NCBI GenBank assembly: GCA_963780815.1
Contig: CAWADG010000011.1
Span: 124,001-188,000, forward strand
Length of the DNA stretch: 64,000 nucleotides
Reading direction: 5' to 3'
DNA from: VRUE01 sp963780815
GTDB lineage: Bacteria > Actinomycetota > Thermoleophilia > Solirubrobacterales > 70-9
Below, one piece after another: positions 1-9,400 of this stretch. The notes beneath the pieces are model-generated. The model had not been told where the DNA came from. It saw only the letters and a program-made list of their open reading frames with translations, and ran no database searches. Every line of letters starts with the position of its first letter. The first letter of the stretch is position 1. The translations under genes were made by a program, and so were the position numbers.

Positions 1-486
1 ACCCGCCACCCCGAGTTCGAGTTCGAGTGGGCGCCGATCCACAACGCCAAGTACAACCCGTTCGGAACCATGTCGGCGACCGAGTTCCGGTTCCCCTACC
101 CGGACTCGTCGTTCGACTTCGCCTTCGCGACATCGCTCTTCACCCACCTCGTCCGCGACGAGGTCGGCCACTACCTCGCCGAGACCGCCCGGATGCTGAA
201 ACCGGGCGCCGCCTGCCTGCTGACCTTCTTCCTGCTGACGCCGCGCTCGGAGGCCGAGATCGCGGCCGGCCGGGCCGCGCTTGCCTTCACCCATCCGGTC
301 GAGGGCGGCGCGACGACCGACCCGGGTCAGCCCGAGGAGGCGATCGCCTTCGAGGTCGACGAGGTCCGGGCGATGCTCGCGGCGGCCGGGCTGACGGTCC
401 GCGAGCCGCTCCGCCCCGGCGCCTGGGCGAACGAGCCCGGCGCCGCCAGCTACCAGGACATCATCGTCGCGACCGCGTCGCGCTGA
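1..486 (+). CDS. Class I SAM-dependent methyltransferase, 3' part only
   Basis: The frame is open from base 1, so the start and the glycine-rich SAM loop lie outside the window; about 161 residues remain. The segment FPYPDSSFDFAFATSLFTHL is the typical methyltransferase type-11 stretch (post-II acidic loop and strand IV), followed by LAETARMLKPGAACLLTFFL, the usual helix and strand V. The substrate cannot be told; next to sugar-lipid and glycosyltransferase genes, modification of a glycan or its precursor is an inference. It converges on the glycosyltransferase, and the last 26 bases of the two genes overlap tail to tail. Confidence 0.8.
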   Translation, partial: TRHPEFEFEWAPIHNAKYNPFGTMSATEFRFPYPDSSFDFAFATSLFTHLVRDEVGHYLAETARMLKPGAACLLTFFLLTPRSEAEIAAGRAALAFTHPVEGGATTDPGQPEEAIAFEVDEVRAMLAAAGLTVREPLRPGAWANEPGAASYQDIIVATASR

Positions 487-1327
487 CGGCGAGGCCGGTG
501 AGTAGTTTGGCGCCGATCCCGGCGTAGACGAGCGCGTTCAGGAGCGGGTTGTGCTCGGGGGCCTCGAAGCGCCGGTAGAAGCGGCCCATGCCGCGGTGGA
601 AGGCGACCTCCTGGCGGAAGGCCCGCCGACCGCCGCTCGAGCCCCCCTTGACGTGGAGCGCGACGGCCGCGGGCTCGTAGAAGACCTTCCATCCCGCCTC
701 CCAGAACCGGCGGCACCAGTCGAGGTCCTCCATGTAGAGCCAGTAGCCCTCGTCGAGCAGCCCGACCTCGCGCAAGGCCTCGCCGCGGCAGAGCATGAAG
801 GCGCCGTTGACCGCGTCGACCTCGCCCGGCTCATCGTCGCCGAGGTGGGTGGCGCGGTACTGGCTGAGCGCGGCGGGGGCGTCGGCGCGCCGACCGACGC
901 CGGTGAAGTGGGCGAGGGCGGCGAGCGGGGTCGGGAAGGAGCGCTTCGCGGCGTGGTCGAGCTCCCCGGACTCGGTCAGCAGCCTGCACCCGACCATCCC
1001 GACCCGCGGGTCCGAGCGCAGTCTGGCGAGGGCGGTGTCGAGGGTCCCCGCGTAGACCTCGGTGTCGGGATTGAGCAGCAGGACCGCGTCGGCGCCGGCC
1101 TCGCGGAGGACGAGGTTGTTGGCCGCTGAGAAGCCGATGTTCTCGCAGCGGAGCAGCCGCACCCGCGGGAACTCGCGCTCGACCATGTCCGGGGTCGAGT
1201 CGAAGCTGCCGCTGTCGACGACGGTCACCCGGCTCTCGCCGCTCGGCGGGTGCTCCTCGAGCGAGCGCAGGCAGCGCCGGAGCAGGTCCTCGGCGCCGTG
1301 GCTGACGACGATCGTCTCGAGGTCCAT
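461..1327 (-). CDS. Family 2 glycosyltransferase (rhamnosyl-type)
   Basis: 288 residues, GT-A fold. Start chosen at the ATG giving MDLETIVVSHGAEDLLRRCL, a classic GT2 first strand and helix; the frame runs on upstream but only over low-complexity out-of-frame sequence. VVDSGSFDSTPDMV (nucleotide-sugar binding), LLLNPDTEVY (an N-P-D acidic motif replacing DxD) and DLDWCRRFWEAGWKVFY (acceptor-side ED/W region) are all present. The ATG overlaps the TGA of the upstream sugar-phosphate transferase by one base, so the two are probably translationally coupled. It likely adds a sugar to a lipid-linked glycan at the inner face of the membrane. Confidence 0.88.
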   Translation of the reverse strand: MDLETIVVSHGAEDLLRRCLRSLEEHPPSGESRVTVVDSGSFDSTPDMVEREFPRVRLLRCENIGFSAANNLVLREAGADAVLLLNPDTEVYAGTLDTALARLRSDPRVGMVGCRLLTESGELDHAAKRSFPTPLAALAHFTGVGRRADAPAALSQYRATHLGDDEPGEVDAVNGAFMLCRGEALREVGLLDEGYWLYMEDLDWCRRFWEAGWKVFYEPAAVALHVKGGSSGGRRAFRQEVAFHRGMGRFYRRFEAPEHNPLLNALVYAGIGAKLLTGLAVSATRSRR

Positions 1328-2773
1328 CAGTGGGCGCCCTCGCCGCGGACGATCGCCCACGGCGTGCGCAGCAGGATCGCCAGGTCGCCGGCGATCGAGA
1401 GGTTGTCGAGGTAGTCGCGCTCCATCGCCAGCCGCTCCTCGAAGGTGAGGTCGCCGCGGCCGTAGACCTGCATCGGCCCGGTCAGCCCCGGCCGGATCGC
1501 CAGCCGGACCCGCTGGCGCTCGTCGTAGAGGGCGACGACCGCCTCCTCCTCGGGCCGCGGGCCGACCAAGCGACATGTCGCCGATGCAGGACGTTGATCA
1601 GCTGCGGCAGCTCGTCGAGGCTGGTGCGACGCAGGAACCGACCGGAGCGCGTCACCCGCGGGTCGGCCTCGATCTTGAAAGCGGGCTCCTCGAGCCGCTC
1701 GAGGTCGACGAGCTCGCCCAGCCGCTCCTCGGCGTCGGCGCTCATGGTCCGGAACTTCAACATCGTGAACGGCCTGCCTCCCTTCCCGGCGCGACGCTGG
1801 CGGAAGAAGACCGGGCGCCCGGTGTCGATCAGGATCGCGATCGCGATCGCCACCAGCAGCGGCGAGAGCAGGATCAGCAGCACCCCGGAGACGAATGCGT
1901 CCATCGCCCCCTTCAGCGCCATCGTCGAGCGCGGCGGGTCGGAGAAGCGGAAGTCGAGAACCGGCAGCTCGGCGAGGCGATTGAGCTCGATGCCGGGGCC
2001 GAGCAGTCCGAAGTGGCGCGGCAGGAAGGTCAGCCCGAGGCCCTCGGCCTTGCACTCCTCGATCAGCGCCTCGGCCGCCCGCTCGCTCATCCCCTGCTCG
2101 GTGACGACGACCCGTTCGACGTCGTATTCGCTCGCGACTCGGGAGATGTCGGTGGCCGACCCGAGGCGGGGGAGCTCCTTCGCCGTCTCGCCGTCGGCCG
2201 GCCCCAGGTACCCGATCAGGCGCAGGCGGGTCTCGGGGTGGGTCGAAAGCCGCCTGGCGACGAGGTCGGCCGCCTCCGCCGAGCCGATCATCAGGCCGGT
2301 GGCGACCCCGGTCAGCCGGTGCCAGAGGAAGCGCAGGATCGCCCGCAGGAGGAAACTGCCGGCCAGCGCCCCGATGCCGACGATGATCGCGCTCGTCGCC
2401 GAGAGCGGGCCGACCGGGCTCAGCGCCAGCAGGCCGTCGATCGCGATCGTCCCCAGGGCGCTGGCCGAGATCAGCGTCGGCAGCTCGTCGAGCGTGCTGT
2501 GGCGGATCCGGCGGTGGTCGTTGTCGTAGAGGCCGTGGAGCTTGAGACCAGGATCCAGACCGGGCTGACGAGGATCGCCCAGAAGAGCACCGCGAGGTCG
2601 GTCTCGGCCGTCGCAACGGTGGCGATGCAGAGCGCCGCGATCAGCGCCGTCCAGTCGCCGACCGCGAGCAGGCGTCGGAGCAGGGCGCCGCGGCGACGCG
2701 AGTCGCTCGGCCCGGTCAGGCCCGGGCCGGCCACGCCCTCGGAACCGCGACTTGGCGAAGCCAGCGGGCTCAC
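1327..2773 (-). CDS. Polyprenyl glycosylphosphotransferase (WcaJ/CpsE type), two apparent frameshifts
   Basis: Initiating enzyme of exopolysaccharide synthesis: it moves a sugar-1-phosphate onto undecaprenyl phosphate. The N-terminal frame starts at GTG 2773 (MSPLASPSRG, then a membrane segment ALIAALCIATVATAE). Near 2548 the reading frame moves to GLYDNDHRRIRHSTLDELP, followed by membrane helices, a CoA-binding-like Rossmann region and the catalytic core with FFRQRRAGKGGRPFTMLKFR and RTSLDELPQLINVLH. Near 1572 it moves again to LVGPRPEEEAVVALYDERQR and the C-terminal RPGLTGPMQVYGRGDLTFEE. All hallmark motifs are there in order and only the phase changes, so sequence error is likelier than a pseudogene. 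GTG overlaps the presumed TGA of the ligase gene. Confidence 0.85.
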
Positions 2774-4773
2774 CCGCAGTCCCCACAGTTCCCGTCTTCA
2801 GGCACGGCTCGAGGGGATCCAGTTCTCGCGCCTTTTCGAGGTCGGCTTCGGCCGCGGCGTCATCGCCGGCTTCGCGCTCGACCTTCGAGCGCAGGTAGTA
2901 CCACTGCCAGTTCTCTTCCTCGCGGTCGATCGCGTTCGTGAAGTGGGAGATCGCGGCTTCGTATTCGCCCTGCAGCTGGGCGAGCAGCCCGAGCTGGACG
3001 TAGGGCGATGCGGCGAACGGCTCGATCGTGCGCGCCCGCTCGGCGTGGTCGACGGCGCCTGGCAGATCTTCCGCCGCCGCCGCGTCCCGGCTGGCGGTGA
3101 TTTCGTGTTCGACCAGGAGTGGCTGCGACCAGCGCCACCGCCGAGACCCAGGCCACGGCCAGGGTCGCCGCCGTCAGGGCCCAGCGGCGGCCCTCCTCCG
3201 GTGACGCCGGGGCGCCCGCCGGCGCCTGCTGGGCGCAGCGGGCCGAGATCGCAACGGCGGCGTAGATGAAGAAGATCGACCCCATCGCGAGGATCTCCCA
3301 AAACCAGTCGATCCCGAACGCCACGGCCATCGCGACGAGGGCCGCGAAGACGATCGCGTGCAGTTCGCGCTGATCCTCGCGGGCGTCGCGCCAGGCGCAG
3401 AATGCCCACCAGAGGACGCCACCGACCAGCGCCAGGACGAGGATGCCGCCGATCAGGCCCAGCTCGGCGAAGTTCTCGAGGTAGAGCGAGTGGGCATCGT
3501 GCAGCGGGAGGTCGATCGAGCGGTTCTTCTCCCAGTCGAACCGGTAGGTGCCGGCGCCGGTGCCGATCAGCGGCTCTTCTTCGAAGCTGTCGATCGCAAC
3601 CCGCCAGAAGTCGCTGCGACCGCCGCCGCCGAGGTTCGAGAAGTGCGAGGACGGCCGTTCGGGGAAGGCGATGTCAGAGCTCTTGAATTGGTCCCACGCC
3701 CTGCCGCCGACCGCGATCGCGGCGCCGATCGCGATTACGGCGAGGATCGCCGCCACCGCCTTCAACGCCGTCGGATGGCGCGAGAGCTCGATCGCCCTCC
3801 CGGTCACCGCCCCTTCCCGCCGCTCGATGGTCCGTAGCCCGGCAAAGAGCGCCGTCGCCAGCGCCATTCCCGCCAGCAGGATCAGCAGCACCGTCACTCC
3901 CTGGTCGACGGCTGCCTGGTTGGCGAGGTTGTCGGAGAGGCTGCCGCGAGCCTGGACGGCGAGCACGGCGGGCAGCGCGCCGAGCGCGCCGATCGCCAGC
4001 GTCGCCGTCAGCCAGAGGCGGTCCCGCGAGAGCGCGATCAGGATCCCGGCGGTGATCAGGAGCGCCAGCAGCCCGCCGCGCGAGAAGGTGAAGTAGAGGG
4101 CGAGCAGGACCGCCGGCATCGCCGCGACCGAGATCCACCGCAGCGCTGTCAGGGCGGCTCCGCGGCTGGTCCAGAGGAGGGCCCCGACGGCGATCCCGAA
4201 CATCGTTCCGTCGGCGTTCCAGTATTCGAGCGGGTAGTAGAGGCGGGCGCCTTCACCGAGCGAGCCGATGTCGATGACGTGGGGCAGGAGACGGCTTCCC
4301 AGGGCCATTAACGCGACGACGAGAAAGGCAATTCCGAGTCCTTCAGCGAAACGTTGGCGCCTCTGGTCGGTTTGGGCGATTAGGAAAGCGGCTAGGTAGA
4401 TGCCGAGATAGGCAAGGACCCGGTCCGCCTCGATCACGCTGAGCTCGACAGAGCCCGACCAGAGGGATGAAATTGCCGACACAAGCGCAAGGCCCCCAAG
4501 CAGGCCGGCACTCCAGTAGATCGGACGCCCGAGCGTCGCGGCGGCCCCTGCTCCGAACACCAGCAGCCCGACCACGACGAGCCAGACCGCGAGCGCGGCG
4601 ATGTGGCGCGTGGTCACGTCATAGCCGCCGCCGGCAGTTGCAACTGCCACGATCAGTGCAAGGGGCGCTAAGAGCGCCGCCGTTTGCTCTAACCTTGCGC
4701 CGGATGTACGGGATGCGCCTCCACCGAACCGCGGCTCCGGCCGCGCTGGCGTCAACGCTGGCTCTGCTGGCAT
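2770..4773 (-). CDS. O-antigen ligase / polymerase-like membrane protein with TPR tail, frameshifted
   Basis: A polytopic protein with about 12 hydrophobic helices and the Wzy_C/O-antigen-ligase signature: a large periplasmic loop containing GGGGRSDFWRVAIDSFEEEP, LIGTGAGTYRFDW and HDAHSLYLENFAELGLIGG (the conserved H and G residues). The membrane part runs to AVALVAATPG; near 3120 the frame changes and a soluble tail follows with two TPR-like units (SPYVQLGLLAQLQGEYEAAI and WYYLRSKVEREAGDDAAA). A further one-base insertion in the GGGG run near 2797 would end the protein at a TGA overlapping the next gene's GTG. ATG 4773 is the only obvious start but overlaps the divergent gene by 70 bp, so the start is uncertain. 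Confidence 0.8.
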
Positions 4774-5312
4774 TGGCCTGCCTCCCGGCGCTTGCTCACG
4801 CCTACACGCCTCCGCAGTACACCGACTCGCCGCCCACCGCCGTCGGCGGTTCGGGGGGCGGCGGCACCAGCGGCACTAGCGGCGGCGGCCACTCGGAACC
4901 CCCGGCGAGCAAGTCGACCTCCCCCGGCGGAGGGGCGAACACGCCGCAGGGCTCCGGCGGCGGTGGCGGAAAGAACAACATGGTCTCCGGTTCGGGGGGG
5001 AACAATCCATCCTCGAATTCTCCTGCCCAGCAGCAGGGCGGCAGCGGTGGCGGCACCGGCCAGCAGGGTAGCCCAGGCAACGGCACCGCCGGCCAGAAGG
5101 GCGGCAACCCGCAACAGGCCGCTCAGGCCGGCAATCCGGCTCCCCAGGAAAGCGATGGCGGCGGCTCCTCTCCGCTGATCCCGATCCTGATCGCAATCGC
5201 AGTCCTCGCGGCGATCTCCCTCGCCGTGGTGGTGATTCGCCAGCGGCGCCAGGGCGAGGGCGCCGACGCCTCCGGCGAGCCCAGCGCGCCCGTCTCTCCG
5301 AAGGCGGGCTAA
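4704..5312 (+). CDS. Secreted Gly/Ser/Gln-rich protein with C-terminal membrane anchor
   Basis: 202 residues. The start MYGMRLHRTAAP precedes a signal peptide (ALASTLALLALACLPALAHA). The mature part is a low-complexity stretch of Gly, Ser, Pro, Asn and Gln from residue about 45 to 155. A hydrophobic helix (LIPILIAIAVLAAISLAVVV) and a basic stop-transfer IRQRRQG follow, so it is a type I membrane protein with an extracellular unstructured stalk. No LPxTG motif is seen. It is divergent from the ligase and 5 bp ahead of the glycoside hydrolase, with which it may form an operon. Function unknown; a role as wall-spanning stalk or polysaccharide partner is inference. ATG 4713 is an alternative start. 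Confidence 0.7.
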   Translation: MYGMRLHRTAAPAALASTLALLALACLPALAHAYTPPQYTDSPPTAVGGSGGGGTSGTSGGGHSEPPASKSTSPGGGANTPQGSGGGGGKNNMVSGSGGNNPSSNSPAQQQGGSGGGTGQQGSPGNGTAGQKGGNPQQAAQAGNPAPQESDGGGSSPLIPILIAIAVLAAISLAVVVIRQRRQGEGADASGEPSAPVSPKAG

Positions 5313-5317
5313 GCCCG

Positions 5318-6450
5318 ATGCAGGAGGGTGGGAAGCGCCCGAGGGGGCTCAGGGTGCGTGCCTTCGCGGTCACGCTGGCGCTGGCGGCAATGGGTGCCGG
5401 GGCGAGCGCATCGAGCGCCGCCGCGGTTCCGGCGACGTTCTGGGGCGTCGTCCCGCAGGCCGGGCCGAGCTCCGAACAGGTGCTGCGCCTGAAGCGGGGA
5501 GGGGTGGACAGCATCCGCGTGCCGATCGTCTGGAGCGCCGTCCAGCCGGTCCGGGGCGGTCCCTTCGACTGGACCGGGGTCGACGGCCTGATGACCTCGG
5601 CTTCCAATGCGGGCGTCGAGGTCCTCCCGTTTCTCACCGGCGCGCCGAAGTGGGCGGTGCCGGTGAACCGTCGCTACGGAAGCCCGGAAAACCTGCCGGT
5701 CCGCACCGCGGTCCAGAAGTCCGGCTGGACGACCTTCGTCACCGAAGCCGTCCGCCGCTACGGCCCCAACGGCACCTTTTGGACCGAGAACCCGATCCTG
5801 CCGCAGCGCCCGATCCGCACCTGGCAGATCTGGAACGAGCCGAACTTCATGTATTTCGTCGCCCGGCCGAACCCGTCGAGTACGGGAAGCTGGTCAACCT
5901 CTCCTTCGCCGCGATCAGGGGCGTCGACCCGAGCGCGAAGCTGATCCTCGGCGGGCTCTTCTCGCGGCCGTCCGAGGCGACATTGAGCCGCAAGCCACCG
6001 CTCGCCTACTTCGCTGCCGAATTCCTCGAACGCCTCTACGACAGCACTCCCGGCATCAAGACCAAGTTCCAGGGCGTGGCCCTGCACCCATACACGGCGA
6101 CCTTCAAGCGGCTCGAACCGTACATCGAAGAAGTCCGCGACGTGCTGAAGCAAAACGGCGACGCGGGCAAGGGCCTGTGGCTCACCGAGCTCGGTTGGAG
6201 CTCGCAGGCGCCGACCAAGAAGAACTCGTTCGCGAAGGGGCCGAGCGGCCAGGCGAGTCAGCTCAAGGGCGCCTTCCGGCTGATCGAGGCGAAGAGGAGC
6301 AAGTGGCACATCCAGCGCGTCTACTGGTTCTCGGTCGACGACCAGCCGGGATCGTGCAATTTCTGCGGCGGCTCCGGGCTGTTCGCCAGGGGGTTCAAAC
6401 CGAAGCCCGCCTGGCGCGCCTACGTCAGCTTCGCCGGCGGCACCCCCTGA
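5318..6450 (+). CDS. Secreted clan GH-A glycoside hydrolase, one apparent frameshift
   Basis: A signal peptide (AFAVTLALAAMGAGASASSA) is followed by a TIM-barrel hydrolase. ATFWGVVPQAGPSS is the first strand, WQIWNEPNFMYF carries the likely acid/base Glu after Asn as in clan GH-A, and KGLWLTELGWSS carries the likely nucleophile Glu. The frame changes near 5878, where one extra C in the run before GTCGAG would restore continuity (RPNP then VEYGKLVNLSFA). Length after repair is about 377 residues, a normal single-domain size. Probably it trims or remodels the polysaccharide made by the adjacent genes; exact family (GH39/GH5-like) is not resolved. Confidence 0.8.
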
Positions 6451-6483
6451 GTCCGCGCCTCCGGTCGGCGTAAGATCGGAGGA

Positions 6484-9400
6484 TTGGCCACGAAGCGTGA
6501 ATCGAGTGCGGGATCGGACCCGCTGGCGCCGTTCAGCGCCCCCGTCAGGCACTGGTTCGAGTCCTCCTTCGAGGGCCCGACGCCGGCCCAGGCCGGCGGC
6601 TGGGGGGCGATCGCCGACGGCGACAACGCCCTGATCTGCGCCCCGACCGGCTCCGGCAAGACGCTCGCGGCCTTCCTCTGGGGGATCGACAAGCTCTCGC
6701 GCGCTCCCGAGCGCGGCGAGGGCGTCCGCATCGTCTACGTCTCGCCGCTGAAGGCGCTCTCCTACGACATCGAGCGCAACCTGCGTGCGCCGCTGGCGGG
6801 GATCGGCGCCGACCTCTCGGTCGGCCTCCGCACCGGCGACACCCCCCAATCCGAGCGCCGGGCGATGCGCAAATCGCCGCCCGACATCCTGATCACCACC
6901 CCCGAGTCGCTGTACCTGATCCTCTCCTCGGGCGCCCGCGAGATCCTCACCGGGGTCGAGGCCGTGATCGTCGACGAGATCCACGCCGTCGCGCAATCGA
7001 AGCGCGGCGCCCATCTGGCGCTGAGTCTCGAGCGGCTAGATCACCTGGTCAGGGACCATTCCCTCCAGGCGGCGGGTCCTGTCGCCGCAGGGGACCCCCC
7101 ACCCCCTGCGGTAGCTAAAGCTTCCTCGGGGGCGGGCCCCCCTACGGCACCACCCGCCGCAGGAGCGGACAGCCCCGGTATCCAGCGGATCGGGCTCAGC
7201 GCGACTCAGCGCCCGCTGGAGCGGGTGGCGCAGTTTCTCGTCGGGCCGAAAAGGGAGTGCACGATCGTCGACGCGGGGGCCGAGAAGGAGCTCGACCTCG
7301 AGATCGTCGTCCCGGTCGAGGACATGTCCGACCCCGGCGCCCCCAACTTCCCCAACTCCGACGGGGTCCCGGCCGAGGGCGAGCCGAACGCCCACGTCCG
7401 CTCGATCTGGCCCGCGATATATCCGGAGCTACTCAAACTCGTCCAGGCGCACAACTCGACGATCATCTTCGTCAACGCCCGCCGCGCCGCCGAGCGTCTC
7501 GCCAAGCGTCTGAACGAGCTCGCCGCTGAAGAGGTTCCGGGTGAGCTCCCCGCCACCGAGCATGCCGGCAACGCCCGGCCCGCGGGTCCTGTCGCCGCAG
7601 GGGACCCCCCACCCCCTGCGGTAGCTAAAGCTTCCTCGGGGGCGGGCCCCCCTCCGGCACCACCCGCGGGAGAGGCGTTGGAGGCGCCCCCCGAGATAGC
7701 CCGGGCGCACCACGGCTCCCTCAGTCACGAGGAGCGGACGGTCGTCGAGGAGATGCTCAAGAGCGGGCAGCTGCCGTGTCTGGTTGCGACGTCGTCGCTG
7801 GAGTTGGGAATCGATATGGGGGCGGTGGATCTGGTGATCCAGGTCGAGTCGCCGAAGTCGGTCAGCCGTGGGCTGCAGCGGGTCGGACGGGCGGGCCACT
7901 CGCTGGGCGAAGTCTCGCGTGGCCGCATCTTCCCCAAGTTCCGCGCCGACCTGCTCGAGTGCGCCGTCGTCGCCAGGCGGATGCGGACCGGGGAGATCGA
8001 GGAGACGGTGATCCCTCAGAACCCGCTCGACGTCCTCGCCCAGCACCTGGTCTCGATGGCCGCCCTCGACGAGTGGGAGGTCGACGAGATAGAGCGCATC
8101 GTGACCGCCTCGGAGTCCTTCCGGGAGCTCTCCCGCGAGCAGCTCGAGAACGTCCTCGACATGCTCGACGGCCGCTACCCCTCCGACCGCTTCGCCGAGC
8201 TGCGGCCGCGGATCGTTTGGGACCGGACGAAGGGCACGATCCACGGCCGCAAAGGGGCTCGCCAGCTGGTCGTCACCAACGCCGGCACGATCCCCGACCG
8301 CGGCCTCTACGGCGTCCACCTCCCCGACGGCCGCAGGGTCGGCGAGCTCGACGAGGAGATGGTCTACGAGGCGCGCCCCGGCCAGACCTTCCTGCTCGGG
8401 GCGACGACCTGGCGGATCGAGGACATCACTCGCGACCGGGTGATCGTCACCCCGGCGCCGGGCCTGCCGGGGGCGGTGCCGTTCTGGAAGGGGGACGGAA
8501 TCGGGCGCCCGGCCGAGCTCGGCCGGGCGATCGGGGCCTTCGCGCGCGAGGCGGTCTCGCGCGAGCCGGCCGAGCTGGCGTCCGAGTACGACCTCGACCG
8601 CCGCGCGGCCGAGAACCTGGTCGCCTACCTGCGTGAGCAGCAGGCGGCGACCCGCGTCGTCCCCTCGGACGAGACGATCGTCGTCGAGCGCTTCCGCGAC
8701 GAGATCGGCGACTGGCGACTCTGCGTCCTCTCGCCCTACGGCGGCCGCGTCCACGCTGCCTGGGGGCTGGCGCTGTCGCAGAAGATCCGCGCCGAGCGCG
8801 AGCTCGAGGCCGACGCGATCTGGTCCGACGACGGGATCGTCATCCACCTTCCCGACGCCGACGACCCGCCGCCGGCGGACCTGGTGCTGGTCGAGCCGGA
8901 CGAGATCGAGGACCTGGTCGTCGAGGAGCTCTCGGGGTCGGCGCTGTTCGGCTCTCATTTCCGCGAGAGCGCCGCCCGCTCGCTGCTGATCCCCCGCGCC
9001 TACCCGGGCAAACGGACACCGCTCTGGCAGCAGCGGCTGAAGTCGCAGAGCCTGCTCGAAGTCGCTCGCGACTTCCCCCGCTTCCCGGTCGTGCTCGAGA
9101 CCTACCGCGAGTGCATGCGGGACGTCCTCGACCTGCCCTCGCTGACCGAGTTGCTGCGGAAGCTCCACTCGCGCGAGCTCGGCCTGGTCGAGGTGGAGAC
9201 GCCGACCGCCTCGCCGTTCGCCTCCTCGCTTCTCTTCGACTACGTCGCCACCTACATGTACGAGGGGGACACGCCGAACGCCGAGCGCCGCGCCGCGGCG
9301 CTCGCCCTCGACCGCGACCTCCTGCGCGAGCTGCTCGGCCAGGACGAGCTTCGCGAGCTGATCGACCCGGCGGCGCTGGAGGAGGTCGAGGAGCAGCTCC

